A stretch of DNA of 64,000 bases, from NCBI GenBank assembly GCA_041797745.1, contig JBHBZU010000057.1:1-64000 (forward strand). Reading direction: 5' to 3'. Made by a program: the position numbers and the translations under genes. The notes beneath the pieces were generated by a model. The model saw nothing but the letters and a program-made list of their open reading frames with translations. It ran no database searches and was not told the DNA's origin. Below are positions 25,215-32,402 of the stretch, piece by piece (the stretch's first letter is position 1; every line of letters begins with the position of its first letter). Source of the stretch: UBA3871 sp041797745 (GTDB taxonomy: Bacteria; Bacillota; Clostridia; Peptostreptococcales; Anaerovoracaceae).

Positions 25215-25549
25215 TTTATTTCTCCTTTCTACTTACTAAACACATAAGTAGAAAATTTGTGACAAAATTTTATGATTTAATATAATGACTGCTTTAGCGG
25301 TTATTATATCATGTTTACATGATATAATTCAGCCATGTGCGATTTTGCCGAAGTTTACGAAGCAAAATACTCGCACGGCTATATAATTTAATATAATGAC
25401 TGCTTTAGCAGTCATTATATCACATTCTTTGACTTTCACCAGAAAACATTGTAAAATTCACTTACAGGCAAAATATTTCTGACCGAAGTTTTTTACAGTG
25501 TCAGAACTCAAAAACTGAGATAAAATTTAATAGGAGGGAAAAGGGAAAT
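25215..25549. repeat. Intergenic hairpin array with TTTA loops
   Basis: This 335-base gap separates the sigma gene and nfeD. Near the sigma gene, TTTCTACTTA (25226-25235) and TAAGTAGAAA (25245-25254) form a perfect inverted repeat. Four further stems follow. A: TATAATGACTGC 25281-25292 with GCGGTTATTATA 25297-25308, loop TTTA. B: ATATCATG 25306-25313 with CATGATAT 25318-25325, loop TTTA. C: imperfect arms 25331-25348 and 25362-25380. D: TATAATGACTGC 25392-25403 with GCAGTCATTATA 25408-25419, loop TTTA. A and D are direct repeats flanking B and C. It could be a small MITE-like element, a regulatory RNA or a bidirectional terminator cluster. Confidence 0.7.
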
Positions 25550-26005
25550 ATGAGTTTTTTATTAACTAAAGCCGGCATTGCTCTATTTTGGCTGGCAGTT
25601 GCCATCCTTATGATTATTGCAGAAGCCTTAACCATGGGGCTGACTTGTATATGGTTTGTAGGCGGAGCTTTAGTAGCCATGGTTGCGGGACTTTTGGGCG
25701 CAAGCCCCCTTGTTCAAATAATAGTCTTCTTGCTGGTATCACTGGTGCTGATGGCTTTTACCCGCAAGGTTTTTGTAGGAAAACTGCGGACAGGTGGAGA
25801 AGTCACCAACGCGCCTGCTCTTGAGGGGAAACTTGCTAAAGTCACTGCGGACATTCTGCCACGCTCCACAGGTCGAATTAATATCGGGGGACAGGATTGG
25901 GCGGCTACCGCAAAAGATAGCGACACCACCATTTTGGCAGGGTCAACTGTAAAAATTCTTTCAGTTGAGGGCGTAAAATTAATTGTTGAATTAGAGGAGG
26001 AATAA
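25550..26005 (+). CDS. NfeD-family membrane protein
   Basis: The 151-residue protein has about four membrane-associated hydrophobic segments in the first 72 residues (IALFWLAVAILMIIAEALTM, TCIWFVGGALVAMVAGLLG, IIVFLLVSLVLMAF) and a C-terminal OB-fold-like domain (LEGKLAKVTADILPRSTGRI, VKILSVEGVKLIVEL). This is the short NfeD type (YbbK/1510-C). It starts with an AGGAGGG SD. The SPFH gene begins one base after its stop, the usual NfeD-stomatin operon, where both partner in membrane microdomains. Confidence 0.93.
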   Translation: MSFLLTKAGIALFWLAVAILMIIAEALTMGLTCIWFVGGALVAMVAGLLGASPLVQIIVFLLVSLVLMAFTRKVFVGKLRTGGEVTNAPALEGKLAKVTADILPRSTGRINIGGQDWAATAKDSDTTILAGSTVKILSVEGVKLIVELEEE

Positions 26006-26006
26006 T

Positions 26007-26894
26007 ATGTTATTTAGATTAATTATTGCTATTGTTTTATTAATTATCGCAGCTTTGCTGGCGACAAATATCCGTATCGTACCGCAAGCTCAGGCTTTCG
26101 TTGTTGAAAGACTGGGCGCTTATAAAGAAACTTGGCAGGTAGGTCTGCACTTCAAATTACCGCTGGTGGACAGGGTAGCGCGCAGAGTTTCACTAAAGGA
26201 AAAGGTCATTGATTTTGAACCTCAACCGGTTATCACCAAGGACAATGTTACCATGGAAATAGATACCGTTGTTTACTATCAGATAACAGACCCTAAGCTT
26301 TACGCTTATGGAGTTGAAAACCCTATGTCCGCAATCGAAAATCTTTCCGCAACAACTCTTAGAAATATCATAGGTGAGTTGGAACTGGATCAGTCCTTGA
26401 CAAGCCGTGAACACATAAATTCTAAAATTCGTATCGTTTTGGATGAGGCCACAGACCCATGGGGTATCAAAATTAACCGTGTAGAAGTTAAGAACATTAC
26501 GCCACCTAAAGACATCCAGCAGGCTATGGAAAAGCAAATGCGTGCGGAGCGTGAAAAGAGAGAAGCAATCCTCAAGGCTGAGGGTGAAAAGGCCTCTGCT
26601 ATTTTAGTTGCTGAGGGTGAAAAGGAAGCCGCTATTTTAACTGCCGAAGCAAACAAGCAGGTAGCCATCCGCGAGGCAGAGGGTCAAGCGGAAGCTATTC
26701 TCATGATTAACAAGGCAACCGCTGACGGTCTTAAACTCATTAAAGACGCCCAGCTGGATGACTCCGTTATCAAACTCCGTAGCCTTGAAGCCTTTGAAAA
26801 AGCCGCTGACGGTCAGTCAACCAAGATTATAATACCCTCTGAAATTCAAGGGCTTGCAGGTCTTGCAACCGCTTTAAAGGAAAGTATTAAATAA
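26007..26894 (+). CDS. SPFH/band-7 (stomatin-like, QmcA-type) protein
   Basis: The 295-residue protein has an N-terminal membrane helix (about 4-24) and an SPFH domain (AQAFVVERLGAYKETWQVGLH, VITKDNVTMEIDTVVYYQITD in parts). An alanine/glutamate-rich coiled coil follows at about 165-235 (KQMRAEREKREAILKAEGEK). Role: a membrane scaffold, likely organising or regulating membrane proteases and lipid domains together with NfeD. SD GGAGG lies 7 bases upstream. A terminator shared with upp follows. Confidence 0.95.
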   Translation: MLFRLIIAIVLLIIAALLATNIRIVPQAQAFVVERLGAYKETWQVGLHFKLPLVDRVARRVSLKEKVIDFEPQPVITKDNVTMEIDTVVYYQITDPKLYAYGVENPMSAIENLSATTLRNIIGELELDQSLTSREHINSKIRIVLDEATDPWGIKINRVEVKNITPPKDIQQAMEKQMRAEREKREAILKAEGEKASAILVAEGEKEAAILTAEANKQVAIREAEGQAEAILMINKATADGLKLIKDAQLDDSVIKLRSLEAFEKAADGQSTKIIIPSEIQGLAGLATALKESIK

Positions 26895-26949
26895 AAATTG
26901 TAATATTAAACCTAAAAATTATTTAGAGCCAATCTTTTTTAGGCATAAA

Positions 26950-27000
26950 ATACCCCCTTTTATCAGACTTTAGTTTGTCTAGCAAAAGGGGATTTATTTT
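26950..27000. terminator. Convergent terminator between SPFH gene and upp
   Basis: CCCCTTTT (26954-26961) and AAAAGGGG (26984-26991), with inner AGAC/GTCT, form a stem with A/T-rich flanks on both sides. It lies between the ends of the two convergent genes. Confidence 0.75.
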
Positions 27001-27025
27001 ATAATATTTTGTGCCAAGCAGTCTA

Positions 27026-27655
27026 TTATTTTGTGCCGAAGATTCTGTCACCCGCATCTCCAAGACCCGGAACGATATAAGCGCTTTCGTTCAACATCTC
27101 ATCTTTAGCCGCAATATAGATGTCTACATCAGGATGAGCCTTTTGAAGTGCATTGATACCCTCAGGTGCAGCTATCATGCACATGAAAATGATATTCTTT
27201 CCACCCTTTTGCTTAATAAGGTCGATTGCAGCTATTGCAGAACCTCCTGTTGCAAGCATTGGGTCTACAATAAATATCTGTCTCTTATTGATGTCAGCAG
27301 GCAGCTTGCAGTAATATTCTACCGGCTCATGAGTTTCAGGGTCTCTGTAAAGACCGACGTGCCCAACCTTTGCATTTGGAACAAGCTCCAAAAATCCGTC
27401 AACTAACCCCAAACCTGCTCTTAAAATAGGAACTATTGCAATATCCTCACCGTCAAGCATTTTAACTGTTGTATTGCAGATAGGTGTCTGGATTTCAACA
27501 TCCTTAAGAGGAAGATTTCTTGTAGCTTCATATCCCATGAGCATGGCAATTTCCTTAACAAGACATCTGAAGTCTCTAGTAGTTGTAGTTGTCTGTCTGA
27601 TTAGTGCTGTTTTGTGCTGAATTAACGGATGATCAAATACATATACTTTTCCCAT
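27026..27655 (-). CDS. upp: Uracil phosphoribosyltransferase
   Basis: The 209-residue length is typical. The start MGKVYVFDHPLIQHK, the PRPP loop in IFIVDPMLATGGSAIAAIDL and the C-terminal YIVPGLGDAGDRIFGT are characteristic of Upp. Role: it converts uracil and PRPP to UMP (pyrimidine salvage) in the cytoplasm. SD GGAGGTGG is directly upstream. It is the last gene after rpiB, 86 bases apart. Confidence 0.98.
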   Translation of the reverse strand: MGKVYVFDHPLIQHKTALIRQTTTTTRDFRCLVKEIAMLMGYEATRNLPLKDVEIQTPICNTTVKMLDGEDIAIVPILRAGLGLVDGFLELVPNAKVGHVGLYRDPETHEPVEYYCKLPADINKRQIFIVDPMLATGGSAIAAIDLIKQKGGKNIIFMCMIAAPEGINALQKAHPDVDIYIAAKDEMLNESAYIVPGLGDAGDRIFGTK

Positions 27656-27741
27656 AATCCACCTCCAGGAATGTAATTAAACTATATCTATAATGCTCGC
27701 TGCCAAGGCAGCCGCTTTTTAACGATTTAATGAAACTGCTT

Positions 27742-28182
27742 TTATTCGCCTTTCATTTCATCAAGAAGATCCACTCTACGCTGATGTCTTCCTCCCTCAA
27801 ATTCTGTGCTTATAAACGCGCGAACAATATCCAGTGCGTCCGCCAATTCTGTGGTTCTGCCACCAAGGGCTAACATATTGGCATTATTGTGCTGGCGAGT
27901 CAGTTTAGCCATTTCCACGGAAGTACAGAGTCCGCAGCGAATACCTTTTACCTTATTTGCTGCAATGCTGATACCTATGCCCGTTCCGCAAACTACAATG
28001 CCTCGTTCTGCCTGATGGCTGGCCACTGCTTTGGCACAGGCTTTTCCGTAAATAGGATAGTCTACGCTTTCCTCGGAAAAGGTTCCTAAATCGCTTACCT
28101 CATGGTCTTCAGCTTCTAAATACTTGATAATGTTTTCTTTGAGAGCAAAACCGCCATGGTCGCTCGCTACCGCAATTTTCAT
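27742..28182 (-). CDS. rpiB: Ribose-5-phosphate isomerase B
   Basis: I choose ATG 28182 (146 residues) because AGAGG is 8 bases upstream; a GTG three codons earlier overlaps that SD. The motifs IAVASDHGGFALKENI, the catalytic cysteine in GIVVCGTGIGISIAANK and the C-terminal GGRHQRRVDLL identify RpiB. Role: it interconverts ribose-5-phosphate and ribulose-5-phosphate. It sits between the Sua5-type gene and upp, an order seen in many Firmicutes. Confidence 0.96.
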   Translation of the reverse strand: MKIAVASDHGGFALKENIIKYLEAEDHEVSDLGTFSEESVDYPIYGKACAKAVASHQAERGIVVCGTGIGISIAANKVKGIRCGLCTSVEMAKLTRQHNNANMLALGGRTTELADALDIVRAFISTEFEGGRHQRRVDLLDEMKGE

Positions 28183-28193
28183 ATTCGTCACCT

Positions 28194-29228
28194 CTATATT
28201 CGTATTATATTATAACCTGCGCTTTTGAACATCCTGTTCATTACCGCAAAGCCTACTCCGTCTTTCAAAGACATGGCACCTGCTAAAATCAAGTCCACCT
28301 CTTTAGCGTCCATTTCCCGAAGTTTCGCAAAAAACTCATGTGCTGCCTCGGAAAAAGCCTCTTCTTCAAAGAGAATCACACCAACCTTAAGTCTATTTCT
28401 CTCATTTTCCTTTTTCAGTCGCACAATCTCGCGTTTCACATCTGCGCAGGAGCCCTCAATAATCAACATCTTTGCCTTTGGGGCATAATGCTTATATTTC
28501 ATTCCGGGAGATTTAGGTTTGAAATCCTTTGAAAACCCCGCGTCCAACGCCGAATCGGAGGCTTTCTTTTCAGGTACTGCAAACAGTGAACTGTCATACT
28601 CTACTTGACATTCAAGAACCTCTGAAAGCTGTTTATCCGTTATAATGCCGGGTCTAAGTATGATTGGCTTTTCTCCTGTAACATCAAGCACCGTAGACTC
28701 GATACCCACACGGCAATCCGGACCTTTCAAAATGCAGTCCACCCGCCCCATCAGGTCATCAATACAATGCTTCGCTCTTGTTGGACTTGGCGAGCCTGAA
28801 AGGTTGGCGCTGGGCGCCGCGATAGGACAACCTGCTTGCCTTATAAGTTCTCTTGCAATTTCAGAATCAGGCATACGAATACCCACGGTATCCAGTCCGC
28901 CTGTGGTGACATCGGGAACCTCGGGAAGTCTCTCCACAATCATTGTCAATGGTCCCGGCCAGAAAGCCTCCATCAAGCTGTCAATGGTGTCATTTCGCTT
29001 TGATGTCAGTTTATCAAAATCAGAAGTCTCCGCAATATGAACAATCATCGGGTTGTCGCCGGGACGTCCCTTTGCCGCATATACTTTGCCAACAGCTTCG
29101 GAATTTAGTGCGTCTGCCCCAAGACCGTAAACGGTCTCCGTGGGAAAAGCCACCAGTCCTCCTGCGGCAATTATATCTGCTGCCACCTCTATATTTTCTT
29201 TTGTGGGTTCTAAAATTTGAGTCTTCAT
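28194..29228 (-). CDS. ywlC: L-threonylcarbamoyladenylate synthase (Sua5/YwlC type)
   Basis: The 344-residue protein has the YrdC/TsaC domain (GGLVAFPTETVYGLGADAL, AAKGRPGDNPMIVHI, APSANLSGSPSPT) at about residues 15-205. The Sua5 C-terminal domain follows (SPGMKYKHYAPKA near 240), giving the long Sua5 form rather than the short TsaC. Role: it makes threonylcarbamoyl-AMP for the t6A modification of ANN-decoding tRNAs. It is 48 bases downstream of prfA in a translation-related cluster. Confidence 0.96.
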   Translation of the reverse strand: MKTQILEPTKENIEVAADIIAAGGLVAFPTETVYGLGADALNSEAVGKVYAAKGRPGDNPMIVHIAETSDFDKLTSKRNDTIDSLMEAFWPGPLTMIVERLPEVPDVTTGGLDTVGIRMPDSEIARELIRQAGCPIAAPSANLSGSPSPTRAKHCIDDLMGRVDCILKGPDCRVGIESTVLDVTGEKPIILRPGIITDKQLSEVLECQVEYDSSLFAVPEKKASDSALDAGFSKDFKPKSPGMKYKHYAPKAKMLIIEGSCADVKREIVRLKKENERNRLKVGVILFEEEAFSEAAHEFFAKLREMDAKEVDLILAGAMSLKDGVGFAVMNRMFKSAGYNIIRI

Positions 29229-29276
29229 ATCTTTATTTCTTTGCCTGCCACTACTTTTTAAGCCGCTTTCGGAGAA

Positions 29277-30338
29277 TTACAGATTTTGCATTCTCTTTGC
29301 CTGATCGTCAGTAATCAGCGCGTCCAATATTTCGTCTATTTCACCGTCCATAAAATTGTCCAGCTTATAAATAGTCAAATTGATACGGTGATCCGAAACT
29401 CTCCCCTGAGGGAAGTTGTAAGTTCTTATTCTTTCGGAACGGTCGCCTGAACCTACTTGGGAGCGGCGATCTTCAGCGATGGCATCGTGCTGCTCCTTTG
29501 CCTTTAACTCGTAAAGTCTTGCACGCATTACCTTGAGTGCCTTTTCACGATTCTTAATCTGAGATTTTTCGTCCTGACAGGTAACTACCAGCCCTGTTGG
29601 CAAGTGAGTCATACGAACTGCTGAATCCGTAGTATTTACGCACTGACCGCCATTACCTGAAGAACGATAAACGTCTACTCTTAAATCATTTGGGTTGATT
29701 TCAACCTCAACATCATCTACCTCCGGAAGTACCGCTACGGTAGCTGCGGAAGTGTGAATACGCCCTGAGGACTCTGTTTCAGGCACTCGCTGTACGCGAT
29801 GTGTACCTGACTCAAACTTAAGGCGGGAATATGCCCCCTTACCCTTAATCATAACGGTAGCTTCTTTGATACCGCCAATACCTGTATCATTCACGTCGAT
29901 AAGTTCAGCTTTCCAGCCGCGACGTTCAGAGTACCTAAGATACATTCTGAGTAAATCCGCCCCGAAGAGTGCAGACTCTTCGCCACCTACACCTGCACGA
30001 ATTTCCAAAATAACATTTTTGTCATCGTTAGGGTCCTTTGGCAGAAGAAGTATTTTCAGTTCTTCTTCGTATTCTTCTATATTTTTAGTGAGGTCGGCAA
30101 TTTCCATCTTCGCCATCTCGCGAAGTTCTTCATCATCCTCCTCAAGCATTAGCTTGGAATCTTCAATTCCCTGCTTAGCTTTTTTATATTCTGCATATTT
30201 TTTTACTATTGGCTCCATTTCGCCCATTTCCCTTGCCAACTTCTGCCACTGGCTTTGGTTCGCAATAATTTCAGGGTCTGAAACCTTTAGTGAAAGTTCC
30301 TGATATTTTTCTTCTATGAAGTCTAACTTCTGAAACAT
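29277..30338 (-). CDS. prfA: Peptide chain release factor 1
   Basis: The 353-residue protein has the codon-recognition PxT motif as PET in HRVQRVPETESSGRIHTS (186-188). The GGQ motif is at residues 230-232 in SSGNGGQCVNTTDSAVR. Role: it terminates translation at UAA and UAG. Gln232 is the expected methylation target of PrmC, encoded about 1 kb away in this window. The usual histidine after GGQ is cysteine here, a variation I believe also occurs in other Clostridia. SD AAGGAG is upstream. Confidence 0.98.
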   Translation of the reverse strand: MFQKLDFIEEKYQELSLKVSDPEIIANQSQWQKLAREMGEMEPIVKKYAEYKKAKQGIEDSKLMLEEDDEELREMAKMEIADLTKNIEEYEEELKILLLPKDPNDDKNVILEIRAGVGGEESALFGADLLRMYLRYSERRGWKAELIDVNDTGIGGIKEATVMIKGKGAYSRLKFESGTHRVQRVPETESSGRIHTSAATVAVLPEVDDVEVEINPNDLRVDVYRSSGNGGQCVNTTDSAVRMTHLPTGLVVTCQDEKSQIKNREKALKVMRARLYELKAKEQHDAIAEDRRSQVGSGDRSERIRTYNFPQGRVSDHRINLTIYKLDNFMDGEIDEILDALITDDQAKRMQNL

Positions 30339-30382
30339 CCTTTTCTCCTTATTGATGTAAGCTTGCCAAATTTTATGTGGTG

Positions 30383-30411
30383 AGTCACATCTTCTTCTAA
30401 AGTCACATCTT
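30383..30411. repeat. 11-bp direct repeat upstream of prfA
   Basis: AGTCACATCTT occurs at 30383-30393 and 30401-30411, one helical turn and a half apart, 45-73 bases upstream of the prfA start. It may be a protein-binding site or part of the leader RNA. Confidence 0.4.
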
Positions 30412-30467
30412 GTTTTTTCTATAAAATAGTATAATTTCCTAAAAAATCACAACTTTTCTTCCTATAA

Positions 30468-30495
30468 AAAAACCGAGATGGTGGTCTCGGTTTTT
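30468..30495 (-). terminator. Intrinsic terminator after rpmE
   Basis: AAAAACCGAGA (30468-30478) pairs with TCTCGGTTTTT (30485-30495). On minus it ends in a long T-run, 7 bases after the rpmE stop. Confidence 0.9.
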
Positions 30496-30501
30496 AGTGT
30501 C

Positions 30502-30702
30502 CTAGTCGATCTTGTACTTAGTCTTAAACTTTTCAACACGTCCACCTCTGTTGATGAACTTCTGCTGACCTGTAAAGAATGGGTGGCAAGCGGAGCAAAC
30601 GTCAGTTCTGATTTCTTCCTTAACAGACTTTGTCACAAATGTGTTGCCGCATGCGCAAGTTACTTTACATTCTACATAATTAGGATGGATTCCTTCCTTC
30701 AT
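30502..30702 (-). CDS. rpmE: Ribosomal protein bL31 (zinc-binding form)
   Basis: The 66-residue protein starts MKEGIHPNYVECKVTCACGN and has the zinc cysteines CACG (C16, C18) and CSAC (C36, C39), followed by HPFFTGQQKFINRGGRVEKF. It is therefore the C+ form that needs zinc. It is a component of the 50S subunit. The gene is monocistronic, with a strong promoter, a structured leader of about 120 bases and its own terminator. The leader suggests autogenous control by bL31. Confidence 0.98.
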   Translation of the reverse strand: MKEGIHPNYVECKVTCACGNTFVTKSVKEEIRTDVCSACHPFFTGQQKFINRGGRVEKFKTKYKID

Positions 30703-30823
30703 GCTATTTACTTCCTTTCCTGCTCCGGTGTCCCGTAACGGTAAAACCGTCGGTCCACTACCCTTGCAATATTACTATGCAGGGGTTCAACGCCAGATTA
30801 GCGTCTCCCTTACTCGCATAGCC
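30703..30823 (-). promoter_or_regulatory. rpmE structured leader (candidate L31 leader RNA)
   Basis: The transcript between the predicted start near 30823 and the rpmE ATG can fold into several stems: GACGC/GCGTT (about 30789-30806), TGCA..TGCA flanking TAGTAATAT, and ACGGTTTTACCGT close to the ribosome site. Conserved L31 leaders that bind bL31 are known in Firmicutes and other groups. I propose this identity from position and structure, not from a model match. Confidence 0.5.
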
Positions 30824-30829
30824 TCATAT

Positions 30830-30858
30830 AATATACCACTGTTTTCGCCCTTTTGCAA
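30830..30858 (-). promoter_or_regulatory. rpmE promoter
   Basis: On minus, TTGCAA (30853-30858) and TATATT (30830-30835) are spaced exactly 17 bases. Confidence 0.75.
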
Positions 30859-30874
30859 GAACTTTTAAATAGTT

Positions 30875-31060
30875 TTAAATAAATGCCAAGCTTGCACCGT
30901 TAAAATGCACTCCGGTACTATTTTCAAAGATTAATTTAACCGCATCCGTGTCCGCATAAGCCTCCATATCCGCCCCCGGCAAGAAAGCAGATACCGGAAT
31001 CATGGCAACCACCATAGTAATCACCGTAATAATCGACAATAATTTACTTCTTTTTTTCAT
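30875..31060 (-). CDS. Short exported peptide, possibly a gene remnant
   Basis: The ORF of 61 codons has a good SD (AGAGGGTG) and a clear signal peptide (MKKRSKLLSIITVITMVVAM with cleavage near AYA-DT). Only about 22 mature residues follow (AVKLIFENSTGVHFNGASLA) before a stop. This looks like the first part of a larger secreted protein; the next bases are the rpmE promoter. It is either a genuine tiny secreted peptide or the 5' remnant of a truncated gene. No family is recognised. Confidence 0.5.
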   Translation of the reverse strand: MKKRSKLLSIITVITMVVAMIPVSAFLPGADMEAYADTDAVKLIFENSTGVHFNGASLAFI

Positions 31061-31142
31061 ATAATCACCCTCTATTCCTTTTTACTGAAAATTGGCAGAC
31101 CTATGACAAATTATGTGTCTTTCCATATTGAAAAACTGCCAA

Positions 31143-31184
31143 CACTATCGTTGTCCTATCACTATCGTATCCATATCGTGATAG
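31143..31184. promoter_or_regulatory. Repeat cluster upstream of the short exported peptide
   Basis: CACTATCGT is repeated at 31143-31151 and 31160-31168, and CTATCAC (31156-31162) is mirrored by GTGATAG (31178-31184). It is a possible operator. The rest of the 238-base gap (31061-31298) holds the prmC terminator and AT-rich sequence. Confidence 0.4.
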
Positions 31185-31257
31185 CTATACTATCTTACTG
31201 AAACAGTATTATACTCTTTTCTTAAAAAAATTATAATTTTTATGCTTTAAAAACATA

Positions 31258-31290
31258 AAAAAGCACCACAGGTTAGCTTTGGTGCTTTTT
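31258..31290 (-). terminator. Intrinsic terminator after prmC
   Basis: AAAAAGCACCA (31258-31268) pairs with TGGTGCTTTTT (31280-31290), 8 bases after the prmC stop. A/T runs on both sides. Confidence 0.88.
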
Positions 31291-31298
31291 ATCTAATT

Positions 31299-32384
31299 TT
31301 ACATGCTGAGTATAGCTACTCTGTCATGACCGGCATAGTCTTTAAGAATTTCCACCTTTGTAAAATAAGGTGTTTTCTTTCTTCGTTTCTTGTCTTTATC
31401 TGCGGTTTCTGCCATGGCTGCTTCCTCTGTTACCAGTTGTTTTATAGCTTCCGCCTGGTCATGCCCTATTTCCATTAAAAGTACACCATTTTCGTTCAGA
31501 AAAGCCGGTGCTTCACTTACAATGCGGCGATAGAACGAAAGACCGTCGATACCTCCGTCAAGCGCAAGTCTCGGCTCATGTTCCCGAACTTCCACCTGCA
31601 AAGTAGTAATGACTTCAGAGGGAATGTATGGCGGATTGGTTACGATATAGTCGAAGCGACGATTACCTCCAAGCTTCTTACGGAAAGGAGCAAAAAGGTC
31701 TCCTACTGCGAAAGTTATCTTAGCGCCCAGTTTATTGGCATTTTTCTTAGCTGTTTCTAAAGCAGCGGAAGAAATATCTGAGGCGGTCACATCCACCGAG
31801 ATTTGATTTTTTTTAGTAGAAGCCTCGGATTTCTCAGTGCTTCCTGCCATAACTAAATGCTGACGACCCAAAGTCTCATTCTCGCTAACTTTAAGCATTT
31901 CATAAATTCTTTTTCTGCGCGCCTGCTCTTCATCTTCAATCTGCTCACTCGGCAGTTCCAATGCTCCCGTCAAAAATCTTTCTATCGAAATTGCCAGTGC
32001 TCCGGAACCTGTGCAAAGGTCTAAAATCTTCACCTTTTTTTCTTTGCCCGCTCTAACTGTTCTTATAACCTCCTCTGCCAGATTTTCTGTATCTTGGCGA
32101 GGAATCAGCACATTTGGATTTACATCGAAATCCATACCCATAAATTCCTGATGACCTGTTATATGCTGAAGCGGTACTCCTGTGGCACGGGTTTCCAATA
32201 AGTCAAAATAGCGTTCGCACTGATCATCATCCATGGTTCCACTCCATTTCATAAAAATCTGTGCTCTTGTCAGTCCTGTCATATGACAAAACAGCAGCTC
32301 CGCATCCACCTTTGAATCCATGCAGCCCGCCTGTTCAAGACGATTTTCACCTATTTTCAGCAAGTCCTTAATTACTATAGCCAT
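31299..32384 (-). CDS. prmC: Release factor N5-glutamine methyltransferase with an insert
   Basis: The 361-residue protein is a SAM methyltransferase of the HemK/PrmC family. It has the N-terminal helical domain with LQHITGHQEFMGMDF (72-86), SAM motif ILDLCTGSGALAISIERF (120-137) and the catalytic NPPY at 250-253. PrmC is normally about 280 residues. The extra length comes mainly from a charged, low-complexity insert at about 139-196 between SAM motif I and the acidic motif VTASDISSAALE. A second small KDKKRRKK insert lies near the C terminus. Role: it methylates the GGQ glutamine of release factors. It ends the rho-DUF1385-prmC operon. Confidence 0.94.
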   Translation of the reverse strand: MAIVIKDLLKIGENRLEQAGCMDSKVDAELLFCHMTGLTRAQIFMKWSGTMDDDQCERYFDLLETRATGVPLQHITGHQEFMGMDFDVNPNVLIPRQDTENLAEEVIRTVRAGKEKKVKILDLCTGSGALAISIERFLTGALELPSEQIEDEEQARRKRIYEMLKVSENETLGRQHLVMAGSTEKSEASTKKNQISVDVTASDISSAALETAKKNANKLGAKITFAVGDLFAPFRKKLGGNRRFDYIVTNPPYIPSEVITTLQVEVREHEPRLALDGGIDGLSFYRRIVSEAPAFLNENGVLLMEIGHDQAEAIKQLVTEEAAMAETADKDKKRRKKTPYFTKVEILKDYAGHDRVAILSM

Positions 32385-32402
32385 ATATAAATCTCCCTAA
32401 AT

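Noticed and set aside
27699..27712. GCTGCC-AA-GGCAGC hairpin between rpiB and upp
   Set aside because: Its T-run is on the plus strand, where no gene precedes it; as a minus-strand terminator it lacks a T-run. Left out as a feature.
30721..30820. Possible tRNA in the compact GC-rich stretch before rpmE
   Set aside because: No cloverleaf or T-loop consensus (GGTTCGA) on either strand; the stretch is better explained as an L31 leader.
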